Source: Deferribacteraceae bacterium (GTDB lineage: Bacteria; Chrysiogenota; Deferribacteres; Deferribacterales; JAISNW01). From it: 7,588 nucleotides of DNA. Position numbers and translations under genes: made by a program. Shown piece after piece: positions 1 to 5,693 of this stretch. Location of the stretch: positions 1 to 7,588 of the forward strand of contig JAITJJ010000215.1 of NCBI GenBank assembly GCA_031278965.1. Direction: 5' to 3'. The number at the start of each line of letters is the position of its first letter. Within the stretch, counting starts at the first letter, position 1. Below the pieces are notes generated by a model. The model ran no database searches. It saw nothing but the letters and a program-made list of their open reading frames with translations, and was not told the DNA's origin.

Positions 1-1113
1 GCCTTTGTGAACACCCACACCCATATCCCTATGAGCTTTTTTCGCGGGATTGCTGATGACCTGAAATTAGATATATGGCTTGAAAAGCATATCTGGCCCC
101 TTGAACGGAAGTGGCTGTCCGGGGAGTTTGTCCGCGATGCCGCCAAACTTGCCATATGCGAGCTTATCCGCTCCGGGACGTCCGCCTGTGCGGATATGTA
201 TTTTTTTGTGGATGAGCTTGCTGAAACCTTTTCCGCTGCGGGAATGAGAGGCGTATTCTCTCCGGGCGTGCTTGATTTTAAAAGCCCTCACGCGGCAAAT
301 CCGAAAGAGTATCTTAAAAAGGCAGAGGAGCTGGTTAAAAAGTATGCCGATGATCCCCTCGCGGATATAGGGATTGCTCCCCATGCCCCCTATACGGTTT
401 CCCCCGGCACCTACCGCTTGGCGGCGGATTTTGCCCTAAAGCACGATATTATTCTGCACACCCACCTTGCAGAAACCCGGTGGGAGAATGAGACAGTTGC
501 GGAGCGTTTTCATAAACGCCCTCTTGAACTCCTTAAAGAGTGCGGAGTGTTTGAGTGCAAATCTCTGCTGGCGCACGTTATCCATATTAACGACGAGGAG
601 GTTCTTTTTCTGGGCGAAATCAACGCCGATATATCCCACTGCATAGAGAGCGCCTTTAAGCTCGGCAGCGGCTATCCCGATATGGGGAGGCTTTACCGGG
701 CTGGCGCAAATATCTCCATAGGAACGGACGGAGCAGCCTCCAATAACGATCTGAGTATGCTGGGGGAGCTCTCCACTGCTTTCCGCTTTCACCGCATATT
801 CTCTGAAAACTCTCCCTTTACGCCTGAGATTTTATTCCGTTCCGCCACAATAAACGGCGGCAAAGCACTATCCAAACCGGAGCTGGGCACCCTTAATGCG
901 GGCAGCGCCGCGGATTTCTTTGTCTTTGACTATGAAAGCGAAAGGCCTGAGGATCCGTTTCACGAGATGATCACCGTTGGGGAGAATAAGCGTATCACCC
1001 ACCTCTTTGTAAATGGAAAACCCCTTATGCGTAAGCGGAAAATCCTCGCTTTAGATGAAGAAGACGCTCTGGACAGAGCTGTTTTTTGGCAGAAAAAAAT
1101 ATCACAGGGCTAA
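1..1113 (+). CDS. mtaD: 5'-truncated MtaD/TrzA-family amidohydrolase (MTA/SAH deaminase type)
   Basis: The reading frame is open from base 1, so the gene begins upstream. About 50 N-terminal residues (the start of the small beta-sandwich domain) are missing, and 370 codons are visible. Metal-dependent deaminase motifs appear in order, numbered from the first visible codon: NTHTH (residues 4-8, metal HxH), the following FFRGIADDL and WLEKHIWP typical of the family, PHAPYTVSP (about 127-135), HTHLAET (about 153-159, metal His and catalytic Glu), LLAH (about 189-192) and GTDGAASNN (about 241-249, metal Asp). The family deaminates adenine-bearing thioethers, 5'-methylthioadenosine and S-adenosylhomocysteine, in the cytoplasm. 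Related enzymes of the same clan deaminate 6-amino-6-deoxyfutalosine in menaquinone synthesis, and this cannot be excluded. The usual HNPxSNxKLxSG segment reads SHCIESAFKLGSG here, so the conserved Asn and Pro are replaced. The stop lies 5 bp before the permease gene, suggesting co-transcription. The family call is secure; the exact substrate is inferred. Confidence 0.88.
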   Translation, partial: AFVNTHTHIPMSFFRGIADDLKLDIWLEKHIWPLERKWLSGEFVRDAAKLAICELIRSGTSACADMYFFVDELAETFSAAGMRGVFSPGVLDFKSPHAANPKEYLKKAEELVKKYADDPLADIGIAPHAPYTVSPGTYRLAADFALKHDIILHTHLAETRWENETVAERFHKRPLELLKECGVFECKSLLAHVIHINDEEVLFLGEINADISHCIESAFKLGSGYPDMGRLYRAGANISIGTDGAASNNDLSMLGELSTAFRFHRIFSENSPFTPEILFRSATINGGKALSKPELGTLNAGSAADFFVFDYESERPEDPFHEMITVGENKRITHLFVNGKPLMRKRKILALDEEDALDRAVFWQKKISQG

Positions 1114-1118
1114 TTTAG

Positions 1119-2114
1119 ATGGCAGTTTATATACTTAAGCGTCTTTTAGGGTTAATCCCCCTGTTTTTCGGGATAACCCTTATATGTTTTTTTGTGATCC
1201 GCTTGGCACCGGGTTCCCCTGTGGATGCAGAAGGCGCTATGAATCCGAATTTTACGGATAATGCCCGTCAGAAGTTCATAGCGCTTTACGGTCTTGACAA
1301 GCCCCTCCACACACAATATATTTTATGGCTTAAAAAGGTGGTCCGCCTTGATTTCGGCACATCTTTCTCAAGGGATGCCCGCCCCGTATGGGATAAGATT
1401 AAAGAGCGGCTTCCCGTTACCATTCAGATAAACGCCGCAGCGCTGATTCTCATCTTTATAATCAGCACGGTGTTGGGGGTGGTATCCGCTTGGTATAAAG
1501 GCTCCGCCTTTGACAGAACGGTAACGGTTCTTGTTTTTATAGGTTTTGCTATCCCCACTTTCTGGCTTGCGCTCATATGTATGTATATTTTTGGGGTGGT
1601 ATGGGGGGTTCTCCCCATATCGGGGCTTACCTCTTGGAACTATCAAGACCTCTCCGTATGGGGGAAATTTACAGATTTGGCAAAACATATGGTGCTTCCC
1701 ATGTTTGTTACGGTCGCAGGTGGGCTTGCGGGGATGAGCCGCTTTATGCGGGGCTCTATGGCGGAAGTGCTTGCAAAGGATTATATAACAGCAGCAAAGT
1801 CCAGAGGGTTGACCAATAAAACGATCCTCTTCCGTCACGCCTTAAAAAACGCCCTCCTCCCTGCTGTAACCCTTTTGGGGTTATCGGTGCCGGGGCTCAT
1901 CGGAGGCGCAGTTATCTTTGAATCCATATTCACCATACCGGGGATGGGGCAGCTCTTTTACCAGTCTGTAAATATGAGGGATTATCCCACGGTTATGGGT
2001 ATCTTGGTTATAGGGGCAATCCTAACCTTATTGGGAAACCTTTTGGCGGATATCCTCTATGCGGTGGTAGATCCCAGAATCCGCTATGCACAGGCATCAA
2101 AAGGAGAGGAGTAA
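1119..2114 (+). CDS. dppB: ABC transporter permease, DppB/OppB type
   Basis: This 331-residue inner-membrane permease is one of the two channel subunits of a peptide/nickel/opine-class ABC importer. The N-terminus YILKRLLGLIPLFFGITL is the family's standard first membrane helix (about 5-30). It is followed by the periplasmic segment with LAPGSPVDAEG and the family's YGLDKPLHTQYILWL. Further hydrophobic segments lie at about 100-122, 132-158, 190-208, 245-270 and 290-315. The EAA loop that contacts the ATPase is visible as DYITAAKSRGLTNKTILFRH, and the C-terminus LYAVVDPRIRY is characteristic. Length is typical. An AGGG at 1106-1109 serves as a modest ribosome site. The gene overlaps the next permease by one base (TAATG), so the two are translationally coupled. 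Substrate cannot be read from the permease. The gene next door suggests a peptide or nucleoside-derived cargo, but this is inference. Confidence 0.92.
   Translation: MAVYILKRLLGLIPLFFGITLICFFVIRLAPGSPVDAEGAMNPNFTDNARQKFIALYGLDKPLHTQYILWLKKVVRLDFGTSFSRDARPVWDKIKERLPVTIQINAAALILIFIISTVLGVVSAWYKGSAFDRTVTVLVFIGFAIPTFWLALICMYIFGVVWGVLPISGLTSWNYQDLSVWGKFTDLAKHMVLPMFVTVAGGLAGMSRFMRGSMAEVLAKDYITAAKSRGLTNKTILFRHALKNALLPAVTLLGLSVPGLIGGAVIFESIFTIPGMGQLFYQSVNMRDYPTVMGILVIGAILTLLGNLLADILYAVVDPRIRYAQASKGEE
2102..2110 (+). promoter_or_regulatory. Strong Shine-Dalgarno for dppC
   Basis: AGGAGAGGA just before the TAATG overlap gives a near-ideal ribosome site placed inside the last codons of dppB. It supports ATG 2114 as the dppC start and efficient expression of the second permease relative to the first. 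Confidence 0.75.
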
Positions 2115-2902
2115 TGAACAGGCTCCTTTTATCGGGTATAATTTTCGTTGGATTTTTTATGATTTTAGCAATCTTCGCACCGCTTATTGCGCCGACGGAT
2201 CCATTTCTTATGCAGTATGACAAAGTTTTTCTCCCTCCCTCTCCGGAATTTCCTATGGGAACCGATGAACTTGGGAGAGATGTGTTTTCAAGGGTGATTT
2301 ACGGCACAAGGGTATCTATGTTTGTGGGGATCGTGGCGGTGGTTATCTCCATAGTAATAGGAACCGCAGTCGGGGTTGCCGCCGGCTATTACGGCGGGAT
2401 TGTTGATACCGTCCTTATGCGGTTTACAGATATTATGCTATGCTTCCCAACCTTTTTTCTTATCCTTGCGGTAGTGGCATTTCTTAACCCGTCTCTTATG
2501 AATGTTATGGCGGTTATCGGGATTACAGGGTGGATGGGTGTTGCCCGTCTGGTGCGTGCAGAATCCCTCTCGCTTAAGAGCAGGGATTTTATCACCGCCG
2601 CCCGAATCTCCGGTCTAAGCGCCCCGCGAATATTATTTAAGCACTTACTGCCGAATGTAGTGTCCGTAATATCCGTTTCAGCAACTCTGGGGGTGGCAGG
2701 GGCAATCCTCACAGAATCCGCTCTAAGTTTTCTCGGCTTGGGGGCGCAGCCTCCCACACCGTCTTGGGGGAATATCCTGACCGCCGGGAAAGATAATATC
2801 CTCTTTGCTTGGTGGCTCTCTTTCTTTCCCGGTATCGCCATATTGATAACAGTCTTGGGTTTTAACCTGTTGGGGGAGGGATTAAGGGAGAGAACGAGGT
2901 AA
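2114..2902 (+). CDS. dppC: ABC transporter permease, DppC/OppC type
   Basis: This 262-residue inner-membrane permease partners DppB. It starts with a single membrane helix (about 4-26, ending IFAPLIAPTDP). Next comes the OppC N-terminal hallmark FPMGTDELGRDVFSRVIYG (about 46-64), then membrane segments at about 68-92, 105-126, 130-148, 190-212 and 230-252. The EAA loop is SRDFITAARISGLSAPRILF, and the signature SALSFLGLGAQPPTPSWG precedes the last helix. The C-terminus GLRERTR is normal for DppC. At 262 residues it is slightly shorter than many homologues because the cytoplasmic N-terminal leader is short. No ATPase or binding protein follows: the next gene lies on the opposite strand, so those components must be upstream of the window or elsewhere. 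The fold assignment is secure and the substrate unknown. Confidence 0.92.
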   Translation: MNRLLLSGIIFVGFFMILAIFAPLIAPTDPFLMQYDKVFLPPSPEFPMGTDELGRDVFSRVIYGTRVSMFVGIVAVVISIVIGTAVGVAAGYYGGIVDTVLMRFTDIMLCFPTFFLILAVVAFLNPSLMNVMAVIGITGWMGVARLVRAESLSLKSRDFITAARISGLSAPRILFKHLLPNVVSVISVSATLGVAGAILTESALSFLGLGAQPPTPSWGNILTAGKDNILFAWWLSFFPGIAILITVLGFNLLGEGLRERTR

Positions 2903-2912
2903 GCCTCCTACG

Positions 2913-2955
2913 CCTTTCTCAGCCGAAAGGACCGCTCTCCGCAAGCTCTTTGCGG
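2913..2955. terminator. Possible tandem hairpins between convergent genes
   Basis: Two perfect short inverted repeats lie at the junction of dppC and the opposing phosphatase gene: CCTTTC/GAAAGG (2913-2930, 6-nt loop, spanning the phosphatase stop codon) and CCGCAA/TTGCGG (2939-2955, 5-nt loop). Neither is followed by a T-run on either strand, so they are not classical intrinsic terminators. Their position between convergent stops makes a bidirectional termination or transcript-end role plausible but unproven. Confidence 0.25.
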
Positions 2956-3629
2956 CATACCTTCTCTATGATGAACCAGAGGATCGCCGCCGACATATAG
3001 ATAAAGAAAAAAGAGAATACAACATCGCTTAAAAAGTGCTTGCCTTGCATAATGCGGACCAGACCGATCCCTGCCCCGAGACAGATGCCAGCCGAAAGGT
3101 ATTTTCTGCGGTTGGCGCGGTTCTTCATTGGGAAGGCGAGGGACAGCCAATAAAAACCGAAGGCGGCATGCCCCGATACAAAGGAAGCGTATTTGCCGCC
3201 GAACTCCGTAACCTTAAAAGCTGGAGAAAAGTCCGCCTTTCCCATAAAGTAGCTGGTTTGAAAAGGGCGGGCGCGCCCAATCTTATCTTTTAAAAGCTCG
3301 TTTACCACAATACCGGGACCTATTATGTATGCCAGGGCAAGATAGATAACAAGGATGCGGGGAAGCCCCAAAAAGTTTGGTTTTCGCTTTATAAAAGAAA
3401 AGATTAAATAAAATATAAAAAAGAGAGTCAAAATTGTTGCTGCCGCATCAACCCCGTAATAAACCGCAAACCCTACGGGTGAGTTTTCAAGGAGAAAAGA
3501 GCTGTTTTCCCTGAAAAAGAGGGAACTTGCCGCAACGTCTATATTGGGGAAAAAACGGAAGAGTGCGGCAAAAAGTGCAAAAGCAATCAAAAAGAAGGGA
3601 GAGAGACCAAGAATTAACTCTCTGTGCAT
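2919..3629 (-). CDS. PAP2-family membrane phosphatase
   Basis: This polytopic membrane protein (236 residues from ATG 3629) has the three PAP2 acid-phosphatase signatures. The KX6RP motif is K114...R121-P122 (KDKIGRARP). The SGH motif is S152-G153-H154, in a VSGHAAF context rather than PSGH. The last motif, R192-X5-H198-X3-D202 (RIMQGKHFLSD), carries the catalytic His and its supporting Asp. Hydrophobic segments are at about 6-26, 62-82, 91-112, 154-168, 178-192 and 202-222, the usual six-helix arrangement with the active site at the periplasmic face. Such enzymes dephosphorylate lipid pyrophosphates or phosphates (undecaprenyl pyrophosphate, phosphatidylglycerophosphate, lipid A); the substrate cannot be chosen here. 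A TTG at 3644 would add five residues. I prefer the ATG, although neither has a strong ribosome site. It lies 30 bp downstream of leuB and is probably co-transcribed with it. Confidence 0.85.
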   Translation of the reverse strand: MHRELILGLSPFFLIAFALFAALFRFFPNIDVAASSLFFRENSSFLLENSPVGFAVYYGVDAAATILTLFFIFYLIFSFIKRKPNFLGLPRILVIYLALAYIIGPGIVVNELLKDKIGRARPFQTSYFMGKADFSPAFKVTEFGGKYASFVSGHAAFGFYWLSLAFPMKNRANRRKYLSAGICLGAGIGLVRIMQGKHFLSDVVFSFFFIYMSAAILWFIIEKVCRKELAESGPFG

Positions 3630-3659
3630 AAATTTACAGAACAAGATGGTTCCCGAATA

Positions 3660-4733
3660 TTACAGGTTATCCGCTATGGTTGAGCCCATCTTTGCCGTAT
3701 TGACAAGGATTTCCCCCTGAGAACCCGTATATATATCTTTAGTGCGCACCCCTGATGCAAGAGCCCTTTCCACAGCCGTTTCTATATTTTTCGCCGCTTC
3801 GGGGAGGTTGAACGAGTAGCGCAGCATAAGCGCCAGAGAGAGAATCTGGGATATGGGATTGGCAATCATCTGTCCCGCTATGTCCGGAGCGCTGCCGCCT
3901 ATCGGTTCATAAAGCCCGAACTTCTTCTTATTGAGGCTTGCAGAGGGGGTTAAACCCAGAGATCCGGATAGGGCGGCGGCTTCGTCGCTTAAAATATCGC
4001 CGAAGGTGTTTTCTATAAGGATAACGTCAAATTGGGCGGGGTATTTGATTATCTGCATGGATGCGTTGTCCACATACATGTGGGAGAGGTTTACATCCGA
4101 ATATTTTTTCTCGTGCAAAGCGGTTACGGTTTCCCGCCAGATAACGCCGGTCATAAGAACATTTGCCTTATCAATGCTTGTGAGGATACGCCGCCTTGCT
4201 CGCGCTGCTTCAAAGGCAAATTCTGCTATGGCCTCTATCTCTTTAACCGAATAGCGCAATGTATCTACAGCGCTCTTTCTGTCATCTGCAATCTGCTTGG
4301 GAAGACTGAAATATAACCCGCCCGTAAGTTCTCTGAAAAAAACAAAATCGACCCCGCTGTTTACAATACTATCTTTAAGGGGTGAAGATGCGGTTAGGGA
4401 TGGGTAGAGCTTAATCGGCCTTAAATTGGCATAAAGGGCAAAAAACTTGCGGAGCGGAAGGAGGCTTCCTCTCTCCGGCTGCAGCTCCGCAGACAGATTT
4501 TCCCATTTGGGACCGCCCACAGCGCCGAACAGGATTGCATCGCAGCGTTCACAGAGCTCCAGAGTTTCCTTTGGAAGAGGGGTTCCGTATTTATCATAAG
4601 CCGCTCCGCCCACCAATGCTTCGGTATATCCGATATTTAATCTGTATTTTTTTGCCACAGCCGTGAATACTTTAAGCGCTTGTGCAACTATTTCAGGACC
4701 TATTCCGTCTCCCGCCAATACCGCAAAATGCAT
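3660..4733 (-). CDS. leuB: 3-isopropylmalate dehydrogenase
   Basis: LeuB oxidises and decarboxylates (2R,3S)-3-isopropylmalate to 2-oxoisocaproate with NAD+, the third step committed to leucine synthesis, in the cytoplasm. The product is 357 residues, the normal length. Visible features are the N-terminal LAGDGIGPEI, the substrate arginines R95 (PLRKFFALYANLRP), R105 and R134 in RELTGGLYF, Tyr141, Lys189 in SIDKANVLMT, metal-binding D222 (VDNASMQ), D246 and D250 in FGDILSDEAA, and the NAD-site segment LYEPIGGSAPDIAG with MIANPISQIL. These separate it from isocitrate and tartrate dehydrogenases. Two small oddities are FFRELTGG where a small aliphatic residue usually precedes RELTGG, and YFS where YFG is common. 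The frame also opens at ATG 4748, but only ATG 4733 has a Shine-Dalgarno, and it yields the family's usual N-terminus. leuA, leuC and leuD are not in the window. Confidence 0.96.
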   Translation of the reverse strand: MHFAVLAGDGIGPEIVAQALKVFTAVAKKYRLNIGYTEALVGGAAYDKYGTPLPKETLELCERCDAILFGAVGGPKWENLSAELQPERGSLLPLRKFFALYANLRPIKLYPSLTASSPLKDSIVNSGVDFVFFRELTGGLYFSLPKQIADDRKSAVDTLRYSVKEIEAIAEFAFEAARARRRILTSIDKANVLMTGVIWRETVTALHEKKYSDVNLSHMYVDNASMQIIKYPAQFDVILIENTFGDILSDEAAALSGSLGLTPSASLNKKKFGLYEPIGGSAPDIAGQMIANPISQILSLALMLRYSFNLPEAAKNIETAVERALASGVRTKDIYTGSQGEILVNTAKMGSTIADNL

Positions 4734-4741
4734 GATGTTAT

Positions 4742-4746
4742 ACCTC
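4742..4746 (-). promoter_or_regulatory. Shine-Dalgarno that fixes the leuB start
   Basis: On the minus strand GAGGT lies 8 bases before ATG 4733. The alternative ATG at 4748 is preceded only by AT-rich sequence with no purine-rich ribosome site. The internal start is therefore the better one, and it gives MHFAVLAGDGIGPEI as the N-terminus. Confidence 0.7.
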
Positions 4747-4757
4747 ATATGATAAAT

Positions 4758-4786
4758 TTAGAATACTAATAATGATATACTAACAA
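4758..4786 (-). promoter_or_regulatory. Candidate leuB promoter
   Basis: Read on the minus strand, TTGTTA (4781-4786) could be a -35. The -10 could be TTCTAA (4758-4763, 17-bp spacing) or TATTCT (4760-4765, 15-bp spacing). The whole segment is AT-rich, so matches arise easily, and this is only the best candidate for a leftward start close to leuB. If used, the leader before the Shine-Dalgarno would be very short. Confidence 0.25.
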
Positions 4787-4860
4787 AAAAAACGGATAAA
4801 AGAAATAAAAATAAACCGGCATAATTTATCTTAATTTCAGCAGGAGAGCGATTTTCGGCA

Positions 4861-4891
4861 AACACTTTGCATAAAAGTGTTGTATTTTTTT
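4861..4891 (+). terminator. Intrinsic-terminator-like hairpin with T7 tail
   Basis: AACACTTT (4861-4868) and AAAGTGTT (4874-4881) form a perfect 8-bp stem with loop GCATA, followed after GTA by seven T residues (4885-4891). The orientation is rightward. No rightward gene lies just upstream because leuB is transcribed away, so it cannot terminate a neighbouring operon in the usual way. It may block rightward readthrough into the lipoprotein promoter that starts at its T-tract. It could also be a remnant of a lost upstream gene, or act as an operator dyad. The stem is AT-rich, so thermodynamic strength is modest. Confidence 0.55.
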
Positions 4892-4918
4892 GCAATAAAC
4901 GCATACTGTAGTTAAAAT
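4890..4918 (+). promoter_or_regulatory. Candidate sigma70-type promoter of the lipoprotein gene
   Basis: TTGCAA (4890-4895) as -35 and TAAAAT (4913-4918) as -10 are separated by exactly 17 bases, with 4/6 and 5/6 matches to consensus. Transcription would begin near 4925 and leave a leader of about 70 bases before ATG 4994. A second, weaker -10-like TATAAA occurs at 4964-4969 without a matching -35. The -10 lies inside an inverted repeat, which suggests control by a DNA-binding protein. Confidence 0.5.
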
Positions 4919-4927
4919 ATAGTATGC
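4901..4927. repeat. Inverted repeat overlapping the -10 element (operator candidate)
   Basis: GCATACT (4901-4907) is repeated inverted as AGTATGC (4921-4927). The symmetry extends inward by TA/TA after one mismatch, giving arms of about 10 bases around a 7-base centre. The repeat covers the spacer and -10 of the predicted lipoprotein promoter, the classic place for a dimeric repressor to bind. A transcript from this promoter would contain only the right arm, so an RNA hairpin is unlikely to be its function. Confidence 0.35.
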
Positions 4928-4937
4928 AGCAGATAAA

Positions 4938-4947
4938 CTGCCGGCAG
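4938..4947. repeat. Perfect 10-bp palindrome in the leader
   Basis: CTGCCGGCAG is a perfect palindrome about 13 bases after the predicted transcription start and 46 bases before the lipoprotein ATG. It could be a protein-binding half of the control region. It is too tight to form an RNA hairpin by itself without losing the central bases. Its GC content stands out from the AT-rich surroundings. Confidence 0.3.
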
Positions 4948-4993
4948 ATGCTTTGTTGGGATGTATAAAAGTTGGCATAAGCGGTAAATCTTT

Positions 4994-5494
4994 ATGAGGC
5001 ATTTTAACTTTTTTCTTATTTTAATATCTGTCATTATTTCCGCTCTCCTTGTCTCCGGCTGTGAAAAGAGCGATTCGGACGGCGGCGGGGATGACGGAAA
5101 GTATTCTTCCTCTTGCTACAGCGCAAAATCGGATATCTATAGAAGCGAAAGCGTCAGGTATCCGCAGGCTGGCGCTGCTTCAGTATCCTTTAATGACGAC
5201 AATGGCACGGAGATAGCTGATTTTCGCGTTTCGCCGGAAATAGGCAGCTACATCACCCTTCCCGACATTCACTTCTCTTACTGTCAGTATAGAAAGGACG
5301 ACGGGCGGATACTTACCGGCTGGGACGACGGAACGGAGCTTTTCAGACCCAGAGAGCGTTATCAGGTGAACGGGAGCGCCGTCTTTTCCACCGTATGGGA
5401 GGAGGGAACGGAGATATACACCGCGACTGAATTTAATAATATCAGGGATAACCTTTCAGCAATATATAAACTGATGCGGGATATAGATTTATAA
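4994..5494 (+). CDS. N-terminal fragment: lipoprotein signal, linker and Flg_new-like domain
   Basis: This frame of 166 codons contains the true start of the broken lipoprotein gene. MRHFNFFLILISVIISALLV is a basic, strongly hydrophobic signal sequence, and V20-S21-G22-C23 is the lipobox, so Cys23 would be lipidated. Glu at +2 does not indicate inner-membrane retention. Residues 24-40 are a flexible Asp/Gly/Ser tether. Residues about 63-135 (VSFNDDNGTE ... ILTGWDDGTE ... YQVNGSAVFSTVW) match the pattern of the Listeria-Bacteroides repeat: an opening VxFxxNGG, a central F/LTGW, and a closing Trp. IYTATEFNNIRDNLSAIYKL and MRDIDL then start the segment that normally leads into WxPIG and the GLUG repeats, but TAA at 5492-5494 cuts it. 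Only weak GCGG serves as ribosome site. If translated alone, it would be a short outer-membrane-tethered lipoprotein without the beta-helix. Confidence 0.6.
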   Translation: MRHFNFFLILISVIISALLVSGCEKSDSDGGGDDGKYSSSCYSAKSDIYRSESVRYPQAGAASVSFNDDNGTEIADFRVSPEIGSYITLPDIHFSYCQYRKDDGRILTGWDDGTELFRPRERYQVNGSAVFSTVWEEGTEIYTATEFNNIRDNLSAIYKLMRDIDL

Positions 5495-5504
5495 GGATTA
5501 TAAG
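5486..5504 (+). repeat. Imperfect tandem repeat at the first frameshift
   Basis: GATTTATAAG (5486-5495) is followed directly by GATTATAAG (5496-5504), two copies differing by one T. The in-frame stop that ends the N-terminal fragment lies in the first copy. Removing either the extra base or the whole 10-base first copy restores the downstream frame. A small slippage duplication is therefore a plausible origin of the lesion. Confidence 0.55.
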
Positions 5505-5693
5505 TCCGGTTCCGGCTGGATGCCGATAGGGGACGACAGTTATGTTTTCACCGGAGAACTTTATGGCAACGGCTACAGTGTGGACAACCTCACCATAGAC
5601 GACAATAGCAGCGGGATTGCCGGGCTCTTCGGGGCGATAGGCGGGCAGAGCGGGATACATGATCTTAAAATAAACCTTGCCCCGAAGGAATAA
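5487..5693 (+). pseudogene. Second fragment: WMPIG segment and first GLUG repeat
   Basis: This piece is open between TAG 5484-5486 and TAA 5691-5693, one frame forward of the N-terminal fragment. It has no plausible start or ribosome site of its own. It encodes KDYKSGSGWMPIGDD, then YVFTGELYGNGYSVDNLTI and SGIAGLFGAIGGQSGIHDLKI. These are respectively the W-PIG entry motif, the F-x-G-x-x-x-GNGYxIxxLxI strand and the first GLUG-like repeat. All normally follow the IDL segment directly, which proves continuity with the upstream fragment. It joins the next fragment through the C-run at 5680-5683. Confidence 0.65.

Noticed and set aside
1593..1625. Cluster of G4-G6 runs in dppB, considered as a G-quadruplex
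   Set aside because: Only three G4+ runs are present within reach, and they are explained by Gly, Trp and Val codons in a conserved helix.
1368..1838. Long minus-strand open frame (156 codons) across dppB
   Set aside because: It is antisense to a convincing DppB, is rich in Pro, His, Arg and Cys, shows no domain pattern, and has no ribosome site. It is a shadow of the real gene.
2896..2907. GAGG/CCTC 4-bp hairpin at the dppC stop as a terminator
   Set aside because: The stem is too short and has no T-run.
5483..5504. Programmed +1 ribosomal frameshift at the end of the first lipoprotein fragment
   Set aside because: No recognised slippery motif, no Shine-Dalgarno-like stimulator and no downstream structure are evident. 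Two further lesions downstream would still break the product.
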